NCBI RefSeq assembly: GCF_032854445.1
Contig: NC_088298.1
Span: forward strand, 15,179,504 to 15,243,503
DNA length: 64,000 bases
DNA from: Liolophura sinensis
Lineage: Eukaryota > Mollusca > Polyplacophora > Chitonida > Chitonidae
Direction of reading: 5' to 3'
Every line of letters starts with the position of its first letter. Position 1 is the stretch's first letter. Shown here one piece after another: positions 1 through 11,990 of this stretch. Below the pieces are notes generated by a model. That model was not told where the DNA came from and did not search any database. It saw nothing but the letters and a program-made list of their open reading frames with translations. A program made the position numbers and the translations under genes.

Positions 1-340
1 GTTTCACCGTATCATGACGGTTCTGCAGAGCTTTTTTTATTTCAACATATCTTGCGACAGCTATATATACATGCAGGTAGATTAAGCCATGGTGATCAGT
101 CCTAGTTACAAATTACATGTAATAAAGTTCGAACTTGCCCAGGGGATTATCCATTCGGAAAGAGTATCTCTCGATGTTTTCTCTGTTAAGTTCAGATTTA
201 CATTTATGAATGAAGTACTGTTCTTTGACTCCTCTGGTTTGAGCGTTATTCACCGATAATTTAAAGGAGGGCATTATGTGGAACTTGGGCCCACTGTGTA
301 GTAGCTTATGGGTATATGATGCGATTTGTTTGGTTACAGG

Positions 341-342
<2 letters not shown>
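1..342. other. Non-coding stretch, nothing recognised
   Basis: AT-rich sequence without a convincing reading frame, repeat or RNA gene. Confidence 0.5.

Positions 343-377
<35 letters not shown>
343..377. repeat. (TA)n microsatellite
   Basis: Uninterrupted TA dinucleotide run of about 35 bp. Similar runs recur elsewhere in the window. Confidence 0.95.
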
Positions 378-378
<1 letters not shown>

Positions 379-1837
379 CATAGAAGTACGTCCAAACATA
401 TTTTGTTTACTCTAATATGATCTTAACTCAAGGGAACACACATGTATGGATTAGACACTTTTTTTGCAGTTGAGAAAAATTCTTACACAACTGATAACAA
501 TAAACACCAATAACCATTCAATCAACAAATGAACTTTTCTGCTTTCAAAATTAGAAACTTTTGACTCCCTCTATTCATGCAGCAATCAACATGGGAAATA
601 TAAAAAAAAAAATAAATCTCGAACAAAATGGCATCAAAAAAGGGCTGTTTGAACACCAATTATGGCAAACCATCTGCAATAAAGTCATATGGCTCAGTGG
701 AAATACATATCTTTCAGAGTGTATAGAGAATTAAACCTTCGTTGTTGTGTGCCACTGATGTCAGATTTCAGATGACAAATGTGGACCCTTTAACCAGTTA
801 GTGTGCCCAAGAGGCAAAAGGGTTTACTCACTTACTCTTCTATCCGTCCATGAATAGGAACAGTGATGTAGAAACTGGAGACTTCCTATTATCCCTATTT
901 TCAGCATTTAACATAGCAGATGGAGACAGGAAAAATGAAATCTGAACACAGAGCTTTGAAAAGAGCTGTATGGGCAATATTTATGGCTAGACCTTGGCCT
1001 GGGAGTCATAAATATCAGACGAAATGCACATCAGATAGCCTATTTTCAGTATTAAACCAGTTTGTTTGCCCAGGAAGTCAATGTAAGTAAATATAAGACC
1101 GGAAGTGTAGCCTGCATTTAACACTACATGAAGGGCATGAAATTCATCCAAGGTAAACTCATGCTACTGCACAGAGAGATTTGCATCTCTAACAGTTAAG
1201 ACTAGGATTAACATGTCCACCTTTCATTTTGAACAAATTTCACACCCAGAATGAAGACTGCACATAACATGAACTGTTTCCCACATGTAACTCCTCTCTG
1301 CCTCCCATTTCCCATTTCAGATGTCAAGTCTGGACCCCCTAAACCAGGCTTGTTTACCCAGGAAGTCAGTCATTGTCTGAGACAGCAAATCTTCACAATG
1401 GAGTCGCCCAGATAGCAATCCTATAAGGTTACAGCCATTCCACCAGCAATGGTATTCAATTACAGTTTACCCAGTAGCCCAAGCCACCTCAGCTAAAAGC
1501 CATCTGTCACTCAACTAGGAGCCCTTTAGGATCATCCATGACCCTGACTGACCCTCCTGGGGACAGGACTGTCAAAACAAATTCCAGCTTTGTACTGAGG
1601 TTGTTAGTATCTGATCAGCTATGGTTAGAGAGAGGCCCCAAGCCAAGGTTTTAAACACCTCTGGAAATCAGCACATACTTGTAGACACACACATGCATAT
1701 CTGTGTACACATATTTACACACAAATGGTACACTATATAAGCAGATTAGTATACCAGAGATTCCAAACTGGATACCCAAATACAATCTCCAAGGTCTCTA
1801 TTAATATCAATGTACACTGTATTTCCACCTCATTTGC
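378..1837. other. Non-coding stretch with three diverged repeat blocks
   Basis: No coding exon is supported. Three diverged blocks of about 50 bp share the pattern CAGAT...(T)AAACCAG..TGTTTgCCCAgGAAGTCA: near 769-820, 1031-1082 and 1318-1372, spaced about 260-290 bp. This suggests an old tandem duplication of a roughly 280-bp unit. The remainder is unremarkable. Confidence 0.4.
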
Positions 1838-2050
1838 AACCTCTCACCAATGCGGTTGCTATGAGTTCAAGTCCAGCTTATGCAGGCTTCCTCTCTGGCT
1901 GTACGTGGGAAGGTCTGTCAGCAACCTGTGGATGGTCGTGGGTTTCCCTCAAGCTGTGACCGGTTTCCACCCACCATATTGCTGGCCGCCGTCGTATAAG
2001 TGAGATATTCTTGAGTACGGTGTAAAACACCAATCAAATAAATAAATAAG
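1838..2050 (+). mobile_element. SINE family A, 5'-truncated copy
   Basis: The copy starts inside the tRNA-related head and keeps a box-B-like GAGTTCAAGTCC at about 1863. It then runs through the shared body and ends in the TTGAGTACGG...AAACACCAATCAAATAAATA tail. Box A is missing. The tRNA-derived origin rests on this box B and on the box A seen in other copies (7156, 8471). Confidence 0.9.
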
Positions 2051-2102
2051 TCATTTTCAACCATTCTTTCTGCACGGGCATCAAATGAAGTGGGCAAGGT
2101 TA

Positions 2103-2312
2103 TCCTAATTCCTCAACCATACCACATACAAAACAGCAACTGTTGGTGCCATCTACGTAGGTTTTTAATTTGATTTTGGAGATAAAACTACATTGGTTGG
2201 GTTGGTCAATTGCAGGACTTCACAGAAAGTATTATTAGGCCATGCAGAATAATGCCTCAAGAATATGCTTGATGAAAAAACACACTGCAAACATGCGAAA
2301 AGGTTGCAGAGT
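2103..2312 (+). mobile_element. MITE family M, full-length copy
   Basis: About 210 bp. The left end reads CCTAATTCCTCAACC and the right end is its imperfect reverse complement (ATGCGAAAAGGTTGCAGAG). TA dinucleotides flank both ends. The interior aligns along its length with 47236-47450. No coding capacity. A TA target site is typical of Tc1/mariner-type elements, so that origin is inferred. Confidence 0.75.
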
Positions 2313-2471
2313 TACAGCAGAAGTTTCCGCTTACAGTGTACGTCCATAGATGCAACCTGCCATATTACTTTTAATAAATTACTTCCAGCTGACTGTAACC
2401 TTAATACGAACAGTTGCAATAAAAACTCATCTTGTTTAACTACTATGTGCATGTACCACTTATTCTTCTAG

Positions 2472-3207
2472 GGAGGCATGGATCTCACACCAGGCATGGA
2501 TCACACCAGGCATGGATCTCACCAGGCATGGATCACACGAGGAATGGATCTCACCAGGCATGGATCACACGAGGAATGGATCTCACCAGGCATGGATCTC
2601 GGGAGGCATGGATCACACCAGGCATGGATCTCACACCAGGCAAGGATCACACGAGGCATGGATCTCACCTGGCAAGGATCACACGAGGCATGGATCTCAC
2701 CAGGCATGGATCACACCAGGCAAGGATCTCACACCAGGCATGGATCACATGAGGCATGGATCTCACCAGGCGTGGATCACACCAGGCATGGATCTCACAC
2801 CAGGCAAGGATCTCACCAGGCGTGGATCTCACCAGGCATGGATCTTGCAAGGCATGGATCCCACCAGGCATGGATCACACCAGGCATGGATCTCACCAGG
2901 CATGGATCACACCAAGCATGGATCTAACAAGGCATGGATGTCACGAATCATGGATCACACCAGGCATAGATCTCACCAGGCATGGATGTCACGAGGCATG
3001 GATGTCACGAGGCATGGATGTCACGAGGCATGGATGTCACGAGGCATGGATCACACCAGGCATGGATCTCACACCAGGCAAGGATCTTACCAGGCATGGA
3101 TCACACCAGGCATGGATCTTGCAAGGCATGGATCACACCAGACATGGATCTCACGAGGGAGGGATCACACCTGGCATGGATCTCACTAGTTATGGATCAC
3201 ACGAGGG
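2472..3207. repeat. 16-bp minisatellite, about 45 units
   Basis: Tandem array of the unit ATCTCACCAGGCATGG, with variants ATCACACC.., ATGTCACG.. and 18-bp units carrying an extra AC. Because 16 is not a multiple of 3, and the unit has no stop in any frame, all three plus frames and parts of the minus strand stay open. The resulting frames of up to 225 codons rotate through the same 16-residue peptide and are best read as artefacts of the repeat. Confidence 0.97.
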
Positions 3208-3915
3208 AAAGAAAATGTTTATCCAGGACTTTCCGCGGTGTAATGCACATAACTAATATTTTCCAGCACTTTCATGGACCAATCAGATGAAGTACAAACC
3301 TTTACTGAGATCCATCAAAAACTAACACAAACATACTTTCAAGTACAATTTGGTCCAAAATAAGCAACATTTTTAAGGAATTTCAAGGTTTGGAAATTCT
3401 TTCAACAAAATTCAACACACTTTCCAGGATTTCAGCAACCAGTAAAAACAGTGCAACAGGGGAAGACTGAACTACATGAATCTCAGGAGGATGAGAGGAG
3501 ATGCAAATGTCTGGAGGTGTAAAACCCTACAAGTACTTCCTCCATTACAGACCTTACACATAATTCTTATTACTGAGCGGTGCGTCTCTTACACCATCTT
3601 ACACCGCATCCACAGTGTAGTCCTCTATGGGGTATGCTGATTTCACAACCACACGTCCAGGCTGTTCCCATCCCAACAACCCACATTAACACAGTCACCC
3701 CATCCACATATTGTACATGTAAAAACATCCCCCTACCCTGGGGCTGATCTGGAGACCCACCTAATTGGCATTTTCTGACACTCTCTGTCATGACACACAC
3801 CACAGGCCCCTAAGGGCTGTCGTTAGCTACTGCTGCAATCTTCAGGGTCTGAAGGCTACCGCGCAGTATACTATCACTGTTTTTACATAACATACAAATG
3901 GTCTGACTTTTTGTA
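3208..3915. other. Non-coding stretch, nothing recognised
   Basis: No exon, SINE or RNA gene recognised. A minus-strand frame at 3570-3803 has no supporting splice or start signals. Confidence 0.45.
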
Positions 3916-3960
3916 TGTACATGTAAGTATATTTACATGTATATATGTTTTTATACTTAC

Positions 3961-4011
<51 letters not shown>

Positions 4012-4125
4012 GTACATGTAAGTATATGTGTTTATACTTACTATAGATATACATGTACATGTATATCTTATCTTTATAGCACATATTCATGTTTATATAT
4101 ACATACACTGTGTATATAATATTTA
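3916..4125. repeat. Compound microsatellite (TA/CA) inside a short duplication
   Basis: A (CA)n run at about 3969-4000 is flanked by TA runs. On both sides lies a near-copy of ACATGTAAGTATAT..TTTATACTTACTATA (about 3918-3965 and 4013-4050), so the microsatellite sits between two direct repeats. Confidence 0.85.
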
Positions 4126-5510
4126 TAGACATGTACCCCAAAATATATCATAAATCATCAGTACTGACAACTGATATACATGTATATTACATCCAGTTGT
4201 TAAGGTTTGTGTGCAGGTACATTTGACCCAGCCATACTCTAATTCTTCTAATGTCTGAGACACCTGGTAAGCTCTTTTTCAGCCAATACGCATGTAATTT
4301 TAACAGGTATACATCTTTTCTCTTTTCTCAAATCCTTAGTCCATCCAATGAACACGATATCCATACCTATCCTATCTGAAAAATGGGACAGAATCACAAT
4401 TTTCAGCTTATATCTGTCTCATATCTGTCCTAAAATTAAGGAGTACATTATTTCAGATTTTCTAAAAACGGGATTAGAACCACAAACAAGTTTGCTCCTT
4501 GAATACATGTACATTTAAACTTCGTGAGAGCTAGGTTTAAGAAAATTTACACTTTGGAACTTGATACATATATAAATCCATGTGCTCATAGACTTTCTTC
4601 TCACCACTTTTGCAACTATTGCTCAAATATGGCTGTTATGGCATCCTACTCCCATGGGTGATTCATACTTCCAACACCACCCATGTCCTCGCCCCAACCC
4701 CACCCCCAATCCCTAACCCTTCCATACCTCCACCTTTCCTACTCCCCCCTACCACCCACCCATCCATGCACCTCACCCATACTACCTTAGTCGGCTTATT
4801 TGACGGCTACCGGCTACCAACAGCCTCCTGCTTCAGTAGAAAATTGATCTCTAGCAACCTACATGATCAAACCTCCTACTTTAGTTTATTCAGTTCTCTG
4901 TCAGGTAGCTGGCTACTTTTCCTGCGTTAAGCCATCTGCTGAAAAGGATAATGAGATCCCTGCTACCCTCAGCAAGAACTTCTGTCCCACATACTGGGGT
5001 AGCCTGGTATCAGCCTAGTCAGGGGTAGTGACTAACACATGTACTTTATATGTGTCACCTCTATTTACACACACTCTACACACACTCTACACACTGGAGG
5101 GTTTACAACCCCAAACACCCCATCACTATACCACACCCTTTGATGTAGCAGTCAGTCCGTCCAATACAGGCTTGGTTACAGTACGGATACCTGACCGTTT
5201 CTGGCTGAGGCATAGTACACGTTCTCCCTGAGGAACCCCGGTCCCACGATCACGAAGCGATCACCTTAAAACTGTTATTTCTAATGTAACAACAGTCAAA
5301 ATATTGCTTGACAACACAATTTTTGGATATGTTATTGCACAACAAATTTAACGGAAGAATGCCAAATGTAATGATTAAAATTTTGACTTAAGTCTAAGAT
5401 CCTTTTGTGATCCCGGGGTCTGGACCTTAAACTGGCCAATGAGGTCAATGGGGTTATATGTTCATGTATCACACATGTTCATAACGAAGCTTCATATAAT
5501 ATGAGTTCTT
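4126..5510. other. Non-coding stretch with a pyrimidine-rich tract
   Basis: A C/T-rich tract at about 4655-4790 consists of CCCC, ACCC and CCTCC runs and could form triplex or G-quadruplex (complement) structures. Short TACACACACTC repeats lie at 5056-5095. No supported exon. Confidence 0.5.
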
Positions 5511-5635
5511 TGGAGGCTCGTGGGTGTAACAGTTTCCTACAGGTTTCCTCCACCTGGTTTCCTCCACCCATAAACATATATGTGACTATACAGCTGAATA
5601 TCTTTGAGTACAGCATGACGTTAAAATGGTCAGAT
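5511..5635 (+). mobile_element. Degenerate SINE family A fragment
   Basis: Shows GGTTTCCTCCACC twice followed by CTGAATATCTTTGAGTACAGC, which matches the body and 3' end of family A with many changes. Confidence 0.5.
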
Positions 5636-5665
5636 ATTGCACATGAACAGCAACACATACATGTA

Positions 5666-5950
5666 GTGACTGCAAAGACAGGCTACTTGTCAATTTAAGC
5701 CTTAAGAAAGTTTTTACAGCACTGCTGGTTGGACACACGTGACTGCAAAGCCAGTATGTATTGGTCAATTCAAGCCTTAAAAAAGGCAGTTTATTACAGC
5801 ACTGCTGATTGGACACACAAGTGACTGCAAAGCCAGCGTGTATTGGTCAATTCAAGCCTTACAGAAAGGTAGTTTGTTACAGCACTGCTGATTAGAAACA
5901 GTATGAGCTGCAAAGGCAGGATATTGGCCAATTCTGGTCAACAAGAGCTG
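5666..5950. repeat. Tandem repeat, about 80-bp unit, 3-4 copies
   Basis: Units start at 5666, 5739 and 5821 with GTGACTGCAAAG and continue through a shared CAATTCAAGCCTTA and TTACAGCACTGCTG. A diverged fourth copy begins at 5901. Unit lengths are 73, 82 and 80 bp. Confidence 0.9.
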
Positions 5951-7155
5951 TTTGTAAAAACACTTGTGACTGGTCACTTATAATGTCATGCCATTGCAAT
6001 GCCTTTAAGGGGATACAGAATCGTTTCTGATTTGATGGTTCGAGAAACCTACATGTAAGATGAATTCTATGTACATGTACCATTGATTTACTCAACCCTG
6101 ATCAAATCTTAATCCAGGAAACCCTTTCTCCTCTGTTAACCAATCAGCATCCATTTTTTATCATTTAAACCGAAAAAAGTATTGCCCATCAACTAAATCT
6201 TACAGCAATTACCTTGTACCAATTGTTAACACCAACCGACAAATTACAAAACAGTGATTTTGTAATATATTACCAAATAATTCTAAATATACCGACTCAA
6301 AAGACTGCAATTTCTGAAAAAGTTTTTTGTTCATTCCATCAAACACATAAATTTTGAAAGCTGTTAATGGAATGTTTAAATATTCACAATGGTTCACCAA
6401 AACCCACGATAAATATACAAGTACATTATAACATGTGTTGTGGGTCTTTGATGATACACAAATTGCTGAAATCTGTTTATACAGACAGCATTTGTGATCT
6501 AAAAAGATGAACCCATTTAAATTTTTGCTTTTCAGTATCATGTAGTGTACAGGAAGTGGAAAACTTCTTAATTCGTGCATTTCACCTAAAGTCTATCATT
6601 TTTCAAAGGGCACATTTTGCTTGATTTTGACTGGATTCCACTTCAAAGGATGTGATGTGTGAAGTTTGATTAATTTCATCAAAAGTATTATTTTAAAGTC
6701 TTTATGTACTTCTGACTGTGTACATTTTTACAGGCCATGCCTTAGGAGAAATACAGTAATCTGGTATAACTCAACCCCAATAAGTTCGTTATAAAGGGCA
6801 GAGAGAGTGTAAATACATACAGACACTGTGTAAAGACAGATATAAAGAGGGGCAAAAAAAAAAACCATCTGGTGCAAAAAAAAAAAGAAAATGTAAGAGC
6901 ACAAAACCAATCTCTAGGTGCGCCTGCCTGTGGGAAGTAGGTAAAGATGCTTAGAATTAATTAGCCATTAATTACGCTTAATTATTTATGACTGGAGCTT
7001 ATCTGTGAGGGCAATCCGAGTGCGAGTGACATCTTACACATGAAGATTCACGCCCCACTGTACACAGATGTACCAAAGAAATCTCGCAGAAATGATGGCC
7101 AAAGCTTCAGCTGAGATATACAGGTACATAGACATATGTACACTAATATGTATGT
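5951..7155. other. Non-coding stretch, nothing recognised
   Basis: AT-rich, with A-runs near 6857 and 6882. Minus-strand frames at 6209-6580 and 6728-6910 are T/F/L-rich low-complexity and lack exon signals. Confidence 0.45.
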
Positions 7156-7340
7156 TGGGGCCTCCGTGGCTCAGTTGGTTAACGCGCTAGAGCAACGTAA
7201 CGACCCAGGGGCCTCTCACCAATTCGGTCACTATGAGTTCAAGTCCAGCTGATGCTGGCTTCCTCTCTGGCCTTACGTGAGAAGGCCTGTGGGTGGATGT
7301 GGGTTTCCCCCCATCATCATGCTGGTCGCCGTCATATAAT
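7156..7340 (+). mobile_element. SINE family A with intact tRNA-like head, 3' truncated
   Basis: The head is the clearest in the window: GGGGCCTCCGTGGCTCAGTT with a box-A-like TGGCTCAGTTGGTTAACGCG, then a box-B-like GAGTTCAAGTCC at about 7235. This supports a tRNA-derived, Pol III-type promoter. The body is shortened and stops within GGTCGCCGTCATATAAT, before the tail. Confidence 0.9.
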
Positions 7341-7565
7341 AACCACTAGGCCACAGACACCCGTCATGCTTTAAGTTTGCAAAACTTCCACAGGTAAAGG
7401 TACATGTATGGTGCTGTGCCTTAAATAAGTATACCTTCCAAAGAAAACCTCAACACACCTTTCTAAAATAAAATATGGTGGGAGGAAACCAGGAACAGCC
7501 CGGGGGAAACCCACAACCATCCTCAGGTTTCTGACAGATCTTCCTACTGACGGCCATAAGACATG
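7341..7565 (-). mobile_element. SINE family A fragments in reverse orientation
   Basis: AACCACTAGGCCACAGACAC at 7341-7360 is the reverse complement of a family A head and abuts the truncated plus-strand SINE. A second reverse fragment at about 7472-7560 carries ATGGTGGGAGGAAACC and GGGGGAAACCCACAACCATC. The sequence between them is unrelated. Confidence 0.65.
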
Positions 7566-8302
7566 GACGGAATTTAAATCAAATAACGTACAGTGTAATC
7601 ACATCTTTGAAAAAGGAGGACTAGTGTCTGCTATATTCTGAGAGTGGGAGTACATTTAAAAATGACTTACTTCAACGTATACTAATATGGAAAGTGAAAC
7701 CAATGTAGATACATGTATACTGAGTACATGTACATTCTTGAGTGACAGCACAGGTGCAATTTAGCTCTTTGTCATTAAAATCTTCAGCAAAATTGAGAAT
7801 GACACTGTTTGATCAACTTAAATGTACTGATATTGAAAGTATAGATACCATTCTAACAGGTATGATACATATGCAACGTACAATTACGTTGACATATACA
7901 TTATTGAACACCTTTCTTGGTATTTCGGTTTACCTGAAAATGCCTGTACAGGTGCTGACACATCCAGGTATGCTATACCCTGAGATTTATGCACCAGCAG
8001 CCTCAGAACATTCAGAACCTGTACATGTACATACCAGTACGTGGAAGTCATTTCAAAGTCGCTGTCAAACCTTTTGCTTTCTCTTCCCTGATACAGCTAC
8101 ATCTCCCAAATGTACCAAAGTAAAACAGAAAGCTTCACTTACCTAAAACAGACAAAAATGATAAAGAATTTCATGAAAAAGCTTATAAAAAATCTTGTGT
8201 CTATTTATTCAAAATACTGTATTTTTACCCTGACCACACCCCCTCCCCCAATGCCGCCATCCACGAAGAGCATTCTCAGTGGAAACAAGCACACATACTA
8301 CA

Positions 8303-8305
<3 letters not shown>
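7566..8305. other. Non-coding stretch, nothing recognised
   Basis: A frame at 7742-8146 begins at GTG rather than ATG and shows no start or splice context, so it is not called as a gene. Confidence 0.45.

Positions 8306-8392
<87 letters not shown>
8306..8392. repeat. (AT)n-(GT)n microsatellite
   Basis: Long AT run, about 66 bp, passing directly into a (GT)n run at about 8374-8392. Confidence 0.97.
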
Positions 8393-8393
<1 letters not shown>

Positions 8394-8470
8394 ATTCTTG
8401 TAATTAAAATTTTTTCAGCAGGATATACATACACTTAAACCACTGAGGCCCCTTGGAAATATTTCTGTAA

Positions 8471-8798
8471 TATTTATTTTATTCATTTGACTGGTGTTCT
8501 ACACCGTACTCAAGAATATTTCACTTATACGACGGTGGCCAGGGTTATGGTGGGAGGAAAGCAGGCAGAGCCAGGTGGAAACCCACGACCATCCGCAGTT
8601 TGCTTGCAGACCTTCCCATGTTTTCCTATCATGGATGAGCATAAATGTATCTATGTACAGGTAGGCAGACCTTCCCACGTATGGCCGGAGAGGAAGCCAG
8701 TATGAGCTGGGCTTGAACTCTCAGTGACCGCATTGGTGAGAGGCTCCTGGGTCATTATGCTGTGCTAGCGTGCTAACCAACTGAGCCAAGGGGGCCGC
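8471..8798 (-). mobile_element. SINE family A, near full length with 58-bp extra module
   Basis: Reverse-oriented copy running from the A/T tail (8471) to the tRNA-like head (reverse complement of CTAACCAACTGAGCCA near 8774-8789). Relative to other copies it has about 58 extra bases at 8607-8668, flanked by two GCAGACCTTCCCA motifs. The same module starts the copy at 15604, marking a SINE subfamily. Confidence 0.93.
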
Positions 8799-10183
8799 TA
8801 TTTCAGTAAAAGAGCAAGCTGGTACTACATGTACACTGTCCTGTACCAAATACATGTACATGTAGCATTTTGACCCAAAAATGACAACTGTTTGGTATCA
8901 GACAAAACTGCGGTGTAAACAGCATTGAGACTTTTTTGTTATAATGTGAATAGCTGGAAGAATTACCGTTCTGTCCTGCAACAGCTTCAAAATTATAAAC
9001 GGGTGTGAATTGTTTCAAAAAACTGTTACAAAAAAAAAAACAATTATTTTTTCATACATGTATATATCCCATGTACAGTATCAATTAATATAAACAACTC
9101 AAAAAATGTCATAAAATAGAGGAACACTAATCAAACGAACTGACTACATCAACCTCACCACTACATGTTCGAATACAAGTTACATGTATGCAAGTATCTT
9201 TGCTGGAACCTTTCCACGACATTAATGAAAAACAAGTGGTCAATCTTTGAGGTCAATGGACTCTCACAGTTGCCAGAAAGTGGATGATCAATGCCACATT
9301 CAGCAGCTCTAATTATCCTCTGATATGATTGGGCTAAAGTCTGCCAATGGCAATTAAGTGCTGGCAGCTCAAACAGAAAGCAGGCGTGGGTGAAGCCATG
9401 ATGTATGCTCTGGTCATCTTGCACAGCTTGAGCCTGTTATCATAACCAAATGTTCCCATTACAAGAGTCTTTGAGGCCGAAACAGAGATGATTCTTGGCA
9501 TTCCTTGGATTCATGTGAACACATGCAGGGTTCATGACTACAAATTTGAGTGTCGGCATCAGCTGAAACCAGGTGGTCTATGGGCATCACCATAAATTAA
9601 CCCAATAACAGTACCTGTACATGCAGGAAGGACGTGTACATGCAGGAAGGACGTTTATATATATACATGTACATGTAAGTGCATGAAATCTTGGTTTTCA
9701 AACGCAAAAATCAACTAATACATGAATAAAGCATGCAGTCCACTCTATATGTCGGTAGCCAAAAGTCGCCAAGATGATGGCAGCTGTGGTGTCAACAGTT
9801 ATAGCCAAAACATTACCCAAACACCAACACACACACACAGGCACAGTCGGCTTCAAAACTCCATCCTCTTAATTCAAATGTAGAGTATTCTGGTAACTTC
9901 AACAAAAGATACAAGGTGATGCATGATTCAATATTTCCGTTTTATTTATACCATCAAATTTACGTTACATCAAATGAAGTTTATCAGTGGATATGGAAAT
10001 ATCAATTCAATGGTGTGATAAATTAAAGTGACATTTCTGAACTCAAAAACATCTGAAGGTTCGGCTACCACAACAGTGAAGCCGCAATATGATCATTATT
10101 TTACTTTACAATATACAAGTGTATTGCTACTTTTTCATTAACTGCTATATTTACTGGACATACTCCATTGATCACAATAAGTT
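8799..10183. other. Non-coding stretch
   Basis: Includes a less AT-rich block at about 9200-9430 with an open minus-strand frame of 87 codons, but without convincing splice or start signals. It may be conserved non-coding DNA. A duplicated ACATGCAGGAAGGACGT lies near 9620-9652. Confidence 0.4.
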
Positions 10184-10467
10184 TATTTATTCAGTTTATT
10201 TCTTCATTTATTTCACTGAAGTTTTACATCATTCTCAAGAATATTTCACTTCTATGTATACTCCGGCGGCCAGCATTATGGTGGGAGTAAAGCAGACAAA
10301 GGCCTGGGGAAGCCCATTACCATCCACATGTTGCTGCCAGACCTTCCCACGTATGACCAGAGTGGAAGACAGCTCATGAGCTGGATATGATCTCAGAGCG
10401 ATCACACTGGTGAGGGCCCTGGATCATTGTGCTGTGCTAGCACTAACCACTAGACCACGGAGGCCCC
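10184..10467 (-). mobile_element. SINE family A, near full length
   Basis: Begins with the TTTATTT-rich tail and ends with AACCACTAGACCACGGAGGC, the reverse complement of the tRNA-like head. It lacks the 58-bp module found at 8607-8668, so it represents the shorter form (about 260 bp body). Confidence 0.92.
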
Positions 10468-11056
10468 ATCACAGAGTACCAGTACGTATAATGGGACTCG
10501 CCAGGTAAAAGCTGCTTTAATGTAACTCTCCACGAGACAAGGCTTAAGAACCTCTGTCTTAAAATGTCAAAGCAACTGCCTAATTCAACTAACACAGGGA
10601 TTCCCAATGTCAGATTAAGACGAAATGCTGAAGTGCTTCGTATGTTTCAAAAAGTTTCAAAGAAAGAGTTGCACAATCCCATGACTAAAGATGACCTCTG
10701 ACATCTTGGCCGTATACATTTCCACACGTTCTGTCTTAAGCACCAATCACCAAGTACCCTCATGTCTATACAGTATACAGACTTTACTCGCAATGACCAG
10801 CCTACCCTCCAACCCCACAGTCCACCCCCACCCCGTCAAGCCCCCCACTGTTTTCTTAGCGACTGTATCCAGCTGCTACACAGGTGAAAGGGTCAAACTG
10901 TAATCAGCAGGTGAAGTCACAGTGACATTTGTTTTAGGAAATTAGACTTTCAGTATATAGCTGCTTGCTCTTTGCTGCATGTGTACATAGCTGAAGGTAA
11001 AATATCATTTGAATGAAAACAAAAGATCATGCAGTCTCATAGTCTTTCATTCTTCA
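10468..11056. other. Non-coding stretch, nothing recognised
   Basis: A pyrimidine-rich CCAACCCCACAGTCCACCCC tract lies near 10809-10828. No supported exon. Confidence 0.45.
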
Positions 11057-11244
11057 ATTTATTTATTTATTTGATTGGTGTTTTACACCGTACTCAAGAA
11101 TATTTCACTTATACGACAGCGGCCAGCATTATGGTGGGAGGAAACTGGGCAGAGCCCGGGGAAAACCCACAACAATCCGCAGACCTTATCACTTAGGACC
11201 GAAGAGGCAGCCAGCATGAACTGGACTTGAACTCACAGCGACTT
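11057..11244 (-). mobile_element. SINE family A, head-truncated copy
   Basis: Tail TTTATTTATTTGATTGGTG, then body with ACACCGTACTCAAGAATATT, ending at the box B region (reverse of GAGTTCAAGTCC). An internal stretch of about 10 bp next to CATCCGCAG is missing. Confidence 0.92.
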
Positions 11245-11990
11245 TCATGCTTCAAAACCTTTGCTAATGCAACCAAAGCGTAAGCACAAGTCCTGTAGAG
11301 ACAAGTACATTTATGACTATAAGTATCAAAAGGCATGTTTCACAAAGCAGTTAAGCAGGAGGTGAGAATTCAAAATTGCAAAAACGTGTTATTCCGTTAA
11401 CTTAAATACTGATGTTTTTCAAATTAAGAGAACACAAAAAGACTTCAAGTTACAGGAATATTTCTTGTCCAACTTGTCAATACAAGGAGGTAGGTTACCT
11501 TTGGGTGGCCTGTGGGTGCAATTTCACAAAGCTAGACTTAGCTCGTATATAACATTGCATTTTGAGGTTGCTACTATTCATGAAAAAAAGTTAAGAGAAG
11601 GTGGACTTCCAAAACTTGCACAGCTTCCTCTCTGAAAAACAGAACTTCTTGCAATGTGACTTTAGCAATAATATTCCACTCATATTTAATTATTAAAGTG
11701 ACGTCTAAGAAAACAAAAATTGGAAAAGCATTACGTAGAAAGGAATTCAAGATTGTGAGCAGTCCTGTCCATAAAGACTGCTATAAAATTCAAGGATTTG
11801 ATTAAATAAGTTCAAGAAATCTACAAAAACCATATATTGTTTCGCATATGGATGGTACCATGCATACCATCTGTTTTTTTAATTTTTTTTTTTGGTTTTT
11901 TGCTTCTTTTCCTTTCACAGATTTGACTCCTGTTTCTGTATATATATATATACGTATATGTATGTATGTATGTACGTATGTATACGCAAG
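11245..11990. other. Non-coding stretch; holds first copy of a 37-bp repeat
   Basis: TTCTTGTCCAACTTGTCAAT...GAGGTAGGTTAC at 11462-11498 recurs with one change at 12048-12084. A CAATTTCACAAAGCTAGACT motif at 11520 resembles the end of the palindromic element at 62936. TA/GTAT runs lie at 11938-11985. Confidence 0.5.

Noticed and set aside
2512-3189. 225-codon open frame
   Set aside because: It is the 16-bp minisatellite, open in all three plus frames; no independent coding evidence.
7156-7260. tRNA gene
   Set aside because: Box A and box B are present but no acceptor stem or clover-leaf can be completed; the sequence continues into a SINE body.
8471-8705. 72-codon frame at 8487-8705 and similar frames in other SINEs
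   Set aside because: They lie inside SINE family A and repeat wherever the SINE is inserted.
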